64,000 bases of DNA from Saprospiraceae bacterium (GTDB taxonomy: Bacteria; Bacteroidota; Bacteroidia; Chitinophagales; Saprospiraceae): assembly GCA_029262995.1 (NCBI GenBank), contig JAJCYH010000022.1, forward strand, positions 62,001-126,000, read 5' to 3'. This document shows, piece after piece, positions 1 to 8,347 of the stretch. Position numbers and translations under genes: made by a program. The notes beneath the pieces are model-generated. The model did no database searches. It had not been told where the DNA came from and saw nothing but the letters and a program-made list of their open reading frames with translations. The stretch's first letter is position 1. The number at the start of each line of letters is the position of its first letter.

Positions 1-267
1 AGTACATCTATAAGTGAAATAGTTTTTGACAAAGAAATTAGAATTATTTCTGGGGCGGGTCAGATTATTTTCGATATACCTTCAAGTAAATATTCAAAGG
101 ACTTGTTGATGCAAATCCATAGTTTGGATGGTAGAAAGCAATCCGAAGCAAGCATTGTACCTTCCTATAGTCTTTATGATATAAGTCAACTTAATTCTGG
201 GATGTACGTTGTAAACCTATACAACAACAACCTCATGGTTAAGTCTCAAAAGATTGTTATACCCTAA
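1..267 (+). CDS. C-terminal end of a T9SS-secreted protein (5' partial)
   Basis: The reading frame is open from base 1 to the TAA at 265-267 and gives 88 residues. They have the form of a type IX secretion type A sorting domain: a beta-rich segment with a SLDGRK-like turn, then DISQLNSGMYVVNLYN, then a basic end (KSQKIVIP). In Bacteroidota this domain directs outer-membrane export and cell-surface attachment and is then removed. The cargo part lies upstream of the window, so its role cannot be told. No terminator is obvious before the next promoter. Confidence 0.75.
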   Translation, partial: STSISEIVFDKEIRIISGAGQIIFDIPSSKYSKDLLMQIHSLDGRKQSEASIVPSYSLYDISQLNSGMYVVNLYNNNLMVKSQKIVIP

Positions 268-324
268 TATAAATCATAAAATTGTTTATAAAACGTTGAT
301 TTGACATATTTAATCGATTGCTGG

Positions 325-354
325 TTGCGTTTAAAAGCGGTATTTGTATTTTTG
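325..354 (+). promoter_or_regulatory. Bacteroidota-type promoter for the MoxR gene
   Basis: TTG at 325-327 is followed after 19 bases by TATTTTTG at 347-354. This matches the Bacteroidota primary sigma factor consensus (TTTG, N19-21, TAnnTTTG). Transcription would begin near 361, giving a leader of about 23 bases before the ATG at 384. Confidence 0.6.
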
Positions 355-383
355 CAAGCTTAATTAGAGGATAAAATAAAGAA

Positions 384-1352
384 ATGAGTGTGAATTTTAA
401 TAGTGATAAAGAAGCTGTGGATGGACTGGCACAGATTTATGGGAAGCTTAAAAATGAGATTGGAAAAGTCATCGTTGGTCAAGATGAAGTTGTAAGAACG
501 GTCCTCATTTCTTTATTTGCAAATGGTCATAGTTTGCTCGTTGGTGTTCCTGGCTTAGCAAAAACTTTATTGGTAAGTACGATTTCTGAGGTATTGGATT
601 TGGATTTTAACAGAATACAATTTACGCCGGACCTTATGCCTTCAGACATAACAGGTGCTGAAATTCTTGATGAGAACAGAAGTTTTAAATTTAACAAAGG
701 TCCTTTGTTTACCAATATTGTATTGGCAGATGAGATCAACAGAACACCACCTAAAACTCAGGCGGCATTGCTTGAAGCTATGCAGGAAAAGTCTGTAACT
801 TTTGGGGGAATCCGACATATACTTCCGCAGCCATTTTTCGTATTGGCAACTCAAAACCCTATTGAACAAGAAGGTACATACCCATTACCTGAAGCTCAGC
901 TTGACAGATTTATGTTTAATATCCCATTGGATTATCCTTCTTATGATGAGGAGATTAGGGTAGTAAAGGAAACAACAACTTACAGCCAGGCTAAGCTTGA
1001 GCATATCATGAACGGTGAGGAAATTATGTTTTTCCAACAATTGATTAGAAAAATACCTATCGCTGACAATGTATTGGAATATGCGGTCTCACTTGCAAGT
1101 AAGACTAGACCAAATACGGAAAGGGCCACAGATCAGGTAAACAATTATATTGCGTGGGGGGCAGGTCCAAGAGCTTCTCAATACTTGGTGCTTGGCGCAA
1201 AAACGCATGCTGCAATTCAAGGGAAATATTCTCCAGATATTGAAGATGTAAAAGCAATTGCTAATTATGTACTAAGGCATAGAATTGTAAGAAATTACAA
1301 AGCTGAAGCTGAGGGTATTACTGAAGAAAATATTGTTGGAGGCTTGCTTTAA
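384..1352 (+). CDS. MoxR-family AAA+ ATPase
   Basis: A cytoplasmic AAA+ ATPase of 322 residues, full length for the MoxR family. The Walker A motif GVPGLAKT is at residues 54-61 and Walker B (LADE) at 114-117. An ATQNP sensor segment and the conserved EAQLDRF stretch follow, and a helical lid domain forms the C-terminus. MoxR ATPases act as chaperones that mature or activate partner proteins, often VWA-domain proteins. The usual DUF58/VWA partner genes are not next to it here: the gene is alone and converges on the PBP gene 21 bases away. The start is supported by the promoter just upstream. Confidence 0.9.
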   Translation: MSVNFNSDKEAVDGLAQIYGKLKNEIGKVIVGQDEVVRTVLISLFANGHSLLVGVPGLAKTLLVSTISEVLDLDFNRIQFTPDLMPSDITGAEILDENRSFKFNKGPLFTNIVLADEINRTPPKTQAALLEAMQEKSVTFGGIRHILPQPFFVLATQNPIEQEGTYPLPEAQLDRFMFNIPLDYPSYDEEIRVVKETTTYSQAKLEHIMNGEEIMFFQQLIRKIPIADNVLEYAVSLASKTRPNTERATDQVNNYIAWGAGPRASQYLVLGAKTHAAIQGKYSPDIEDVKAIANYVLRHRIVRNYKAEAEGITEENIVGGLL

Positions 1353-1373
1353 TCTTAGTTTTCACACTACGCC

Positions 1374-3899
1374 TTATCCTCCAAATTCATCTGCGGAAAA
1401 ATCATCATTGAATTCTTTGATTTTTTTTGCACGATCCATTTCATCTTTTGAAAATAAGGTGTCTGTTTCATAGAGTTCGCAATCAAGGGTAATCAATTCG
1501 CCTTTAGGGATGTAGAACCTTTCGTTTACATCTAGAAGTCTTTCTGATTCAAGCGATTTCATAAATTCGAAATAATAGGGTCTTGCCATAGCACCGCCTG
1601 AACCATTGCCTAGGGTTCTGAACCTTATCCAGCTATTTTCACCACCAACCCAAGTTCCTACTACAAGATTTGGGCTTAGACCCATAAACCATCCATCAAC
1701 AAAATCATTGGTAGTTCCAGTCTTCCCTCCGAATTGTGATTGCAGCTGATAGGAATGTGCACTGCTAGCATATTCTAAAAGATTCACCATTGCATAATTA
1801 TATTTCTCACTCATAGCTCTGCGTTGTTTAGGCACATGACTATAAATGAGCTTTCCATTACTGTCTTCAATTTTCAAAACGAAACTAGGTTCATTGTATA
1901 TACCATTATTGGCAAAAGTAGCATAAGCACCAGTCATCTCCAGTACATTAAGATCTGGTGTTCCCAGAATGATTGAAGGTGCATTTGGAATTTTATCTTT
2001 ATTAATGCCCATATTTTGAGCAAGATTTCTGATCAACTCTACAGAACCCAATTGTTTAACCAGCCAAACAGAAATAGAGTTTTTGGATAACTTAAGACCA
2101 TCCTTTAATGTTATTTCTTCACCGGAATGCTTGCCATCAGCATTGTCAGGAGACCATGTTTTTTGCAAATTAAAATTGGCATCTCCAGCTGGTATCTCGT
2201 GTTGTATGTCAGGAATGCGGACACACGGCGACATTGCTAGCTGAGATATTGCAGTAGCATATAAGAATGGTTTAAATGTCGAACCTACTTGGTTATCTAC
2301 GAGTACGTGATCTATTTTAAAATATTTATTGTCAATACCTCCAACCCATGATTTGATATATCCTGTTTTTGGATCCATAGAAACAGAAGCCAAGTGCATA
2401 TGTTCCATGTGATATTTAATGGAGTCTAAAGGTGTCATGGTTACTTGTTTTTCACCAGACTCATTGTGTGCAAAGACTCTCATTTGCGTTGGAGTATTGA
2501 AAACCTTTCTGGCGGCAATCAACAAATCTTTTTGTTTTTCTTTTAGCTGATCCCAAAGGGAGTCGGCCATGATTTTATTATAAACCTTTGACTGATCTGT
2601 ACTGATGTAACCTTGTTTGATTAGTTTATTAAGATACCCAGGCTTTGATTCTTCGTTAAGCATTCTATGAATATCTGTATCCCAAAGTCTTGCTTCATCG
2701 TATTTGTCTGAGATCTCGGAAATGACTTTTGATAATACAGAATTCCTTAAATTTTGGAAACGTTCTGAATCCTTCATCACTCTTGTCAAGAAATTTTTAC
2801 GATATTCTATTTGCTCTTTTTTATTGGCATCTGCTTCTGCATAGGTCCAAGGATCTAGATTCTTCCATCGACTGACATATTTTTCTTGAATAATCTTCAT
2901 ATGTTTTTTCATCGAAAGTTCCGCTTGACGTTGAATATCATAATCAAGCGTAGTATAAATTTTTAAACCATCATTATAGGCGTCATACTTGGTACCATCA
3001 GGTTTTCTGTATTTCTGTTGATCAAGAAGTGTCTTTAGTTTTTTAGTCAAACTGGATTTGAAATATGGTGCTAGTCCTTCATAATGTACAGGTCTTTTAA
3101 AGTTGGACATGTCAATAGGTTCATCTTTTAGTTTGATGTATTCTTCTTTAGTGATCACATTATTTTTAAACATTTGAGATAATACTACATTTCTTCTACG
3201 CTGAGCGTTTTCCGGGCTCTTTTTAGGATTGTAGTAATCAGGATTTTTGAGCATTCCAATCAATGTGGCAGACTCACATAGATTCAGTTCACTTTGATCT
3301 TTTCCAAAATAATTTTTCGCGGCAGCTCCAATACCAAAAGATTGATATATAAAATCAAATTTATTAAGATACATTGCAAGGATTTCTTCCTTTGTATATC
3401 TTTTTTCAAACTTTACTGCGATTACCCACTCTTGAAGCTTTTGCCATACTCTTTTAACAAATGACTTTGATCCTTTAGTAAAAAACTGTTTGGCCAACTG
3501 TTGGGTTATAGTGCTTCCACCACCTTTCATACTTAAATTAATAACAGCTCTAAGGGTACTGCGAGCGTCTATTCCGCTGTGATTTAAAAAGCGTTCATCT
3601 TCTGTGGCTATAAGAGCATTTACAAGATGAGGATTTAAGTCTTCAAATTTTATTATTTCTCTGTTTTTGGAATATAATCTTGTTATTTCTCTGTTATCCC
3701 AAGACAGTATGATGGTTGAAGCTTCAAGGTCTGGATTTTCCAATTCTTTGGTATCCGGCATTTTGGTATAAGAAATATAGATAAAAGTAGCAGCTGCTAG
3801 AAAAGTACCTGATACAATCAATATCCAAAGCCAATTGATGTATTTGGCTAAGTTGTCGGAATCCAGAAAAGATAGATTTTTTAATTTTTCGGTATCCAT
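1374..3899 (-). CDS. Class A penicillin-binding protein (PBP1A-like, bifunctional)
   Basis: An 841-residue bifunctional peptidoglycan synthase. The N-terminus is cytoplasmic, with one membrane anchor at about residues 23-44. The GT51 glycosyltransferase domain follows, with catalytic Glu100 in the EDERF motif and the GGSTITQQ segment. The transpeptidase domain has the active-site serine in STFK (540-543), SKN (605-607) and KTG (726-728), so all catalytic motifs are intact. It polymerises glycan strands from lipid II and cross-links the peptides in the periplasm. It is monocistronic and converges on the MoxR gene. The long linker between the two domains (about 320-500) is typical of the Bacteroidota forms. 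Which E. coli PBP it matches functionally cannot be told from sequence. Confidence 0.93.
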   Translation of the reverse strand: MDTEKLKNLSFLDSDNLAKYINWLWILIVSGTFLAAATFIYISYTKMPDTKELENPDLEASTIILSWDNREITRLYSKNREIIKFEDLNPHLVNALIATEDERFLNHSGIDARSTLRAVINLSMKGGGSTITQQLAKQFFTKGSKSFVKRVWQKLQEWVIAVKFEKRYTKEEILAMYLNKFDFIYQSFGIGAAAKNYFGKDQSELNLCESATLIGMLKNPDYYNPKKSPENAQRRRNVVLSQMFKNNVITKEEYIKLKDEPIDMSNFKRPVHYEGLAPYFKSSLTKKLKTLLDQQKYRKPDGTKYDAYNDGLKIYTTLDYDIQRQAELSMKKHMKIIQEKYVSRWKNLDPWTYAEADANKKEQIEYRKNFLTRVMKDSERFQNLRNSVLSKVISEISDKYDEARLWDTDIHRMLNEESKPGYLNKLIKQGYISTDQSKVYNKIMADSLWDQLKEKQKDLLIAARKVFNTPTQMRVFAHNESGEKQVTMTPLDSIKYHMEHMHLASVSMDPKTGYIKSWVGGIDNKYFKIDHVLVDNQVGSTFKPFLYATAISQLAMSPCVRIPDIQHEIPAGDANFNLQKTWSPDNADGKHSGEEITLKDGLKLSKNSISVWLVKQLGSVELIRNLAQNMGINKDKIPNAPSIILGTPDLNVLEMTGAYATFANNGIYNEPSFVLKIEDSNGKLIYSHVPKQRRAMSEKYNYAMVNLLEYASSAHSYQLQSQFGGKTGTTNDFVDGWFMGLSPNLVVGTWVGGENSWIRFRTLGNGSGGAMARPYYFEFMKSLESERLLDVNERFYIPKGELITLDCELYETDTLFSKDEMDRAKKIKEFNDDFSADEFGG

Positions 3900-4114
3900 G
3901 CCATTTGGTGCTGATAGATATGCGATTTACTTCAAACGGTAAAATTACATATTTTATCAAATTAAATAAATTTATAATATAATAAATATTATAAATCAGT
4001 ATGTTATAAAAATAAAGTGCAGATGTGCCGAGAATATTACTATGAACAATAACGCTTTTAAGGCCTAAAAATTATGTAATAAATTATTTTTTACCCTATC
4101 GCTCGACTTCACGA

Positions 4115-5575
4115 TTATTTGGCCGGAATGTTTTGCAGTGTTTTAAGGAAGAATCTCCAGAATTTTTGAACCGAACTAATTTGTACCTTTTCATCTGGAG
4201 AATGAGCTCCTCGTATATTGGGACCAAATGAAATCATATCCATTTCAGGATAATTTGTTCCTAAGATACCACATTCTAAGCCAGCATGGCAAGCATTGAC
4301 ATGAGGCGATTCATTAAACTCTGATATATAAAGTTCAGTCATGATTTTTACAATATCTGCATCTGGATTTGGTTGCCAACCAGGATAATTACCGCTTGTA
4401 CTTGCATGAGCACCTATAAGTTGAAAACTAGAGGAAATTGCATTTACAATATCTTTCTTTTCTGTTTCTACAGAGCTTCTTGAGAGGCATAGAATTTCGT
4501 AGGCACCATTTTTTATAAGAACTCTAGCGAGGTTATTAGAGGTCTGAACCAAGCCCTCAATTTCGGGACTCATTCTGTAAATGCCATTTGGACAAGCATA
4601 GATGGCCTTTAAAACCGAATCTTGAAATTTTTCATTCAGGCAATTGGTTGGCATTTCAGTTGTTTCACATTCTAGTGTAATAAAAGAATCGGTGCTTTTG
4701 TATTCTGCAATTATAGTTGATCTTAATGCTTCTATCTTTTCAAGAAACGTTGTTTCTCCTTCAGATGCCACTAGAATATTAGAAACGGATTCTCTCGGAA
4801 TGGCATTTCTTAACCCACCACCATCAACATCTGAAATTCTGATTTTACAATCATTTGACAATTCAACTAGGACTCTATTCATTAATTTATTTGCATTGGC
4901 TCTTCCTAAATGAATATCCATGCCTGAATGACCGCCAGTACAACCTTTAAGCTTTAGTTTATATGCGACATAACCATCAGGTATGTTTTCTTTAGAATAT
5001 TGTCCATTAGCTGAAACATCAATTCCTCCTGCGCAACCAATTGTTAACTCATTATCATCCTCGGTATCCAAATTGAGTAATATAGATGCATCTAATAATC
5101 CACCTTTTAACCCCAGTGCCCCAGTCATTCCTGTTTCTTCATCAATGGTGAATAAGGCTTCAATAGCTGGATGATTTAGGTTTTCAGACTGTAAAACTGC
5201 CATAATTGTAGCAACGCCAATGCCATTATCGGCACCCAAAGTAGTTCCATCGGCCTTCACCCAATCGCCATCAATCAGCATTTTAATACCCTCTGTTTCG
5301 AAATCGAAAATGGTATCGTTATTTTTTTGATGAACCATATCTAAGTGGCTTTGAAGTACAATGGTTTGTCGGTCTTCCATACCAGGACTGGCTGGTTTTT
5401 TGATGATTACATTGCCAATTTCATCTTTAAATGTTTCAAGATTCAGCTTATTACCAAAATCAAGCATATAGGCAATGATTCGTTCTTCCTTTTTAGAAGC
5501 ACGGGGAATTGCATTAATTGCAGCAAAATTTTTCCAAAGTGATTTTGGTTCAAGTATATTTATATTTGAAGACAT
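4115..5575 (-). CDS. pepD: Aminoacyl-histidine dipeptidase (cytosol nonspecific dipeptidase, M20)
   Basis: A 486-residue M20-family metallopeptidase, close to the usual PepD length. The two-zinc ligand set is visible: His77 and Asp79 (SHLDM), bridging Asp116 (GADNG), the catalytic/ligand Glu pair 146-147 (DEETG), Asp170 (NLDTED) and His458 (GAHSPDE). The insert between the two catalytic halves is the lid/dimerisation domain. The enzyme hydrolyses a wide range of dipeptides, including Xaa-His, in the cytosol. The gene is divergent from the GH3-like gene with 93 bases between them. The start MSSNINILEP fits the family N-terminus. Confidence 0.92.
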   Translation of the reverse strand: MSSNINILEPKSLWKNFAAINAIPRASKKEERIIAYMLDFGNKLNLETFKDEIGNVIIKKPASPGMEDRQTIVLQSHLDMVHQKNNDTIFDFETEGIKMLIDGDWVKADGTTLGADNGIGVATIMAVLQSENLNHPAIEALFTIDEETGMTGALGLKGGLLDASILLNLDTEDDNELTIGCAGGIDVSANGQYSKENIPDGYVAYKLKLKGCTGGHSGMDIHLGRANANKLMNRVLVELSNDCKIRISDVDGGGLRNAIPRESVSNILVASEGETTFLEKIEALRSTIIAEYKSTDSFITLECETTEMPTNCLNEKFQDSVLKAIYACPNGIYRMSPEIEGLVQTSNNLARVLIKNGAYEILCLSRSSVETEKKDIVNAISSSFQLIGAHASTSGNYPGWQPNPDADIVKIMTELYISEFNESPHVNACHAGLECGILGTNYPEMDMISFGPNIRGAHSPDEKVQISSVQKFWRFFLKTLQNIPAK

Positions 5576-5668
5576 GTCATTTATTTTTAGCAGCGCAAAT
5601 ATCGTAAAGCTTTGTCAAAAACTTAGATATCCTTTGTGCTCTTTTAATTTTGAAATGATAATTCAACG

Positions 5669-7180
5669 ATGAGATTAACTGATACGGTACTCTTAAATTA
5701 TTTTAAATGGCGGCAGAAAAGCATTGAAAAGGTAATTTCTAATCCTAGCTTTTTTCAGGATAAATTATTAAATACCTTGCTTGACGCCAACAGAAACACT
5801 TCTTTTGGAAGGAATCATTTATTTGAGAAAATAAAAACGTATAAAGAGTTTAATTCTGCAATTCCTGTTTCAAGCTATGATGATTTATTTCCACTGATAA
5901 GTCGTATGATAGAAGGTGAACAAAATATATTATGTCATGAAGAGATAAATTGGTTTGCTAAGTCATCTGGTACAAGCTCTGGGAAAAGCAAATATATTCC
6001 TGTCAGTCATAATTATCTAAGAAAAGGACATCTGAAGTGCGCCTGGGATGCTGCAAGTTTTATATATCATGAAGATCCTAAGGCAAAACTTTTTTCTGAA
6101 AAAAGTTTAATCATGGGAGGTAGCATTGAGCAACTGCCTTCTGGTTTAATGGCAGGCGATATATCTGCAATTATAATCAAGCATTTTCCACCCATAGGTA
6201 AGCGATTTTATACGCCTGATTTTGAGACAGCGTTAATGAATGACTGGGACAGTAAAATAAAGAGAATGGCTGCCATAACCAGCAAGGAAAATCTTACACT
6301 TATAGCGGGAGTCCCTACCTGGGTTTTGGTATTGATAAAAGAAGTACTTAAGCAAACTGGCAAGAATACTATCACGGAAGTTTGGCCAAACATCAGATCG
6401 TTTCTACATGGAGGGGTAAGCTTTGAACCTTATCGGAAACAGTTTGAAAGCCTTATGCCGTCTAAGCAAATTATCTACCGAGAAGTTTATAATGCCTCAG
6501 AAGGATATTTTGCAATACAAAATGAAAATCAGATTGATGGCATGTTGCTGTTGTGTGACCACCAATTGTATTATGAATTCATTCCTTGGGAAAACGGAAC
6601 TGAGTCGGGAGAGTGTTTACCCTTGGATGAAGTAGAATCAGGACGAACGTATGCATTAGTAATAACAAACACTTCAGGATTATACAGATATAAAATTGGA
6701 GACTTAGTACAGATAGTATCAACAAGTCCTGTTAAGATTAAAGTTATAGGCAGAGACAAGGCTATGATAAATGTGTTTGGTGAGGAATTATCAATATCTA
6801 ATACAGATCAGGCCATTGCTGAGCTATGCAATGAATATTCTTGCGCGATAAATGAATATACAGTTGGTCCTGTATTTTTAGATGAATCCACAGCAGGCCG
6901 TCATGAGTGGATGATTGAATTTGAAATAGATCCAGAGGATAGCATGATATTTTCGCACAAGCTAGATGAAAAACTATGTCAGCTGAATTCAGATTATGAG
7001 GCTAAGAGGAGTGCAGGGCTTGTATTAAAGCCACTGATAATTAACCAATTACCCAAAGGAACGTTCGAAAGGTGGATGAGGTCAAAGGGTCGTTATGGAG
7101 GTCAGACTAAAGTGCCAAGATTGAAAAATGATCGTAGTCTGATTGATGAATTGTATAGATTTTTACAGAACACCAATTGA
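5669..7180 (+). CDS. GH3 family protein (acyl acid-amido synthetase-like)
   Basis: A 503-residue bacterial member of the GH3 family, named after plant auxin-responsive acyl-amido synthetases. It carries the ATP/AMP-binding motif SSGTSSGKSKYIP at about 99-111. A YRYKIGDLV segment corresponds to the third ANL-type motif, and an IGRDKAMINVFGE hinge leads to the C-terminal domain. Plant GH3 enzymes adenylate a carboxylic acid and join it to an amino acid. The bacterial substrate is unknown. The gene is first in a same-strand run with the 105-residue protein and recO. A TAATTTTG box at 5645-5652 lies just upstream, without a clear -33 element. Confidence 0.85.
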   Translation: MRLTDTVLLNYFKWRQKSIEKVISNPSFFQDKLLNTLLDANRNTSFGRNHLFEKIKTYKEFNSAIPVSSYDDLFPLISRMIEGEQNILCHEEINWFAKSSGTSSGKSKYIPVSHNYLRKGHLKCAWDAASFIYHEDPKAKLFSEKSLIMGGSIEQLPSGLMAGDISAIIIKHFPPIGKRFYTPDFETALMNDWDSKIKRMAAITSKENLTLIAGVPTWVLVLIKEVLKQTGKNTITEVWPNIRSFLHGGVSFEPYRKQFESLMPSKQIIYREVYNASEGYFAIQNENQIDGMLLLCDHQLYYEFIPWENGTESGECLPLDEVESGRTYALVITNTSGLYRYKIGDLVQIVSTSPVKIKVIGRDKAMINVFGEELSISNTDQAIAELCNEYSCAINEYTVGPVFLDESTAGRHEWMIEFEIDPEDSMIFSHKLDEKLCQLNSDYEAKRSAGLVLKPLIINQLPKGTFERWMRSKGRYGGQTKVPRLKNDRSLIDELYRFLQNTN

Positions 7181-7212
7181 TGTATCTTTATAGTACTCAA
7201 GAGGATTAAAAA

Positions 7213-7530
7213 ATGGACGACGAAAATTTAGAAGTATCAAAAACAATTTCTCAGGATCTAGACATAATACTGCCAAATGAATTGACTGATGAGGAAATGA
7301 TCCTGCATATAGCAGATAGGGTAGAGCAAATGTTAAAAGGAGACCCTGATTTGCTGATGAGTTATTTGTATCGCTTGGATGTTGAAGAAAAAAACATACA
7401 AAAAGCAATGGATACCAGTATTATGCCCATCCATGTCACATTTGCTAATTTAATATGGGAAAGACAAAAGCAAAGATTGGCAACAAAGCAACTTTTCAAA
7501 CAAGATCCAATAAAGGGATGGGAATTTTAA
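7213..7530 (+). CDS. Conserved hypothetical protein, 105 aa
   Basis: A small acidic, mostly helical soluble protein with no signal peptide or membrane segment. The N-terminus is rich in Glu and Asp, and the middle (EEMILHIADRVEQML) looks amphipathic. The C-terminal part (MPIHVTFANLIWERQKQR) is basic. I do not recognise a named family. It starts 32 bases after the GH3-like gene and ends just before recO, so the three are probably co-transcribed. Its compact size and position suggest a real gene rather than a chance frame. Confidence 0.6.
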   Translation: MDDENLEVSKTISQDLDIILPNELTDEEMILHIADRVEQMLKGDPDLLMSYLYRLDVEEKNIQKAMDTSIMPIHVTFANLIWERQKQRLATKQLFKQDPIKGWEF

Positions 7531-7547
7531 AATTAGAATAAAAATAA

Positions 7548-8267
7548 ATCAAACTGGCCAAGACGATAAAATCCGAAGGAATTGTTTTCAGAACCCTCAA
7601 ATATTCCGAGACAAGTATCATTTTAGATCTTTACACTCTCGAAAAAGGATTATTGTCATGTATTATTAGTGGTGTACGTAAGGCCAAATCTAAGCAGTCA
7701 AATGTTTTTCAAGCTATAAATATTATTGACTTTGTAGCCTTTGAATCAGAATTAAAATTATCAAGAATCAAGGAGGCAACACTTCTTCACCAATATCAAA
7801 TTATCAATCAGAAAGTAATCACATCATCTGTGGCGATGTTTATTATTGATCTTGCAAGGAATGCAATAAAGGAGAATGAAAGCAATCCAGAGCTTTATCA
7901 TTTTATTAAGAGTTCATTGTTAATGCTTGATCAGAATTTAATTGAAATAAAATTTGCGCCTCATTTTTTTGCATTAGATCTAACTAAATATCTTGGCTTT
8001 GGACCCTTTACCAATTATACCGAAGACAATATCTATTTTGACTTAAGAGAGGGAGAGTTTATCGATAATGATGTCAGACATAATCACATTCTGAACAGAG
8101 AATTGAGTTATGATTTGTTAAGGCTCATCAATAAAGATGAACATAATGACATTAATAAAACAAGGCGCACGGAACTATTGGATAAGATAGTTCTCTATTA
8201 TGCTTTACATCTTGATGGTTTTAAAGAATTAAAATGTCTGAATGTGCTAAGATCCGTTTTAGCATAA
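7548..8267 (+). CDS. recO: DNA repair protein RecO, with a non-standard start codon
   Basis: RecO helps RecR load RecA on SSB-coated DNA. The frame is open from after the TAA at 7545-7547. It encodes the typical RecO N-terminal OB fold (EGIVFRTLKYSETS, then LYTLEKG, then ISGVRKAKS) followed by the helical C-terminal domain. That gives about 239 residues, the family norm. No ATG, GTG or TTG occurs in frame ahead of the conserved N-terminus. The first usual start is TTG at 7653, which would delete about 35 conserved residues. Candidate starts are ATC 7548, CTG 7554 or ATA 7566. A base-call error is possible, for example ATG read as ATC at 7548. Identity is secure; the exact start is not. Confidence 0.85.
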   Translation: MKLAKTIKSEGIVFRTLKYSETSIILDLYTLEKGLLSCIISGVRKAKSKQSNVFQAINIIDFVAFESELKLSRIKEATLLHQYQIINQKVITSSVAMFIIDLARNAIKENESNPELYHFIKSSLLMLDQNLIEIKFAPHFFALDLTKYLGFGPFTNYTEDNIYFDLREGEFIDNDVRHNHILNRELSYDLLRLINKDEHNDINKTRRTELLDKIVLYYALHLDGFKELKCLNVLRSVLA

Positions 8268-8347
8268 TATATAGAATTAAAAAATTTATTAGTCATATTT
8301 GCATTCTTTTGATTGACTTCTCAAGCATTAGAAAAATTGAGCATACA

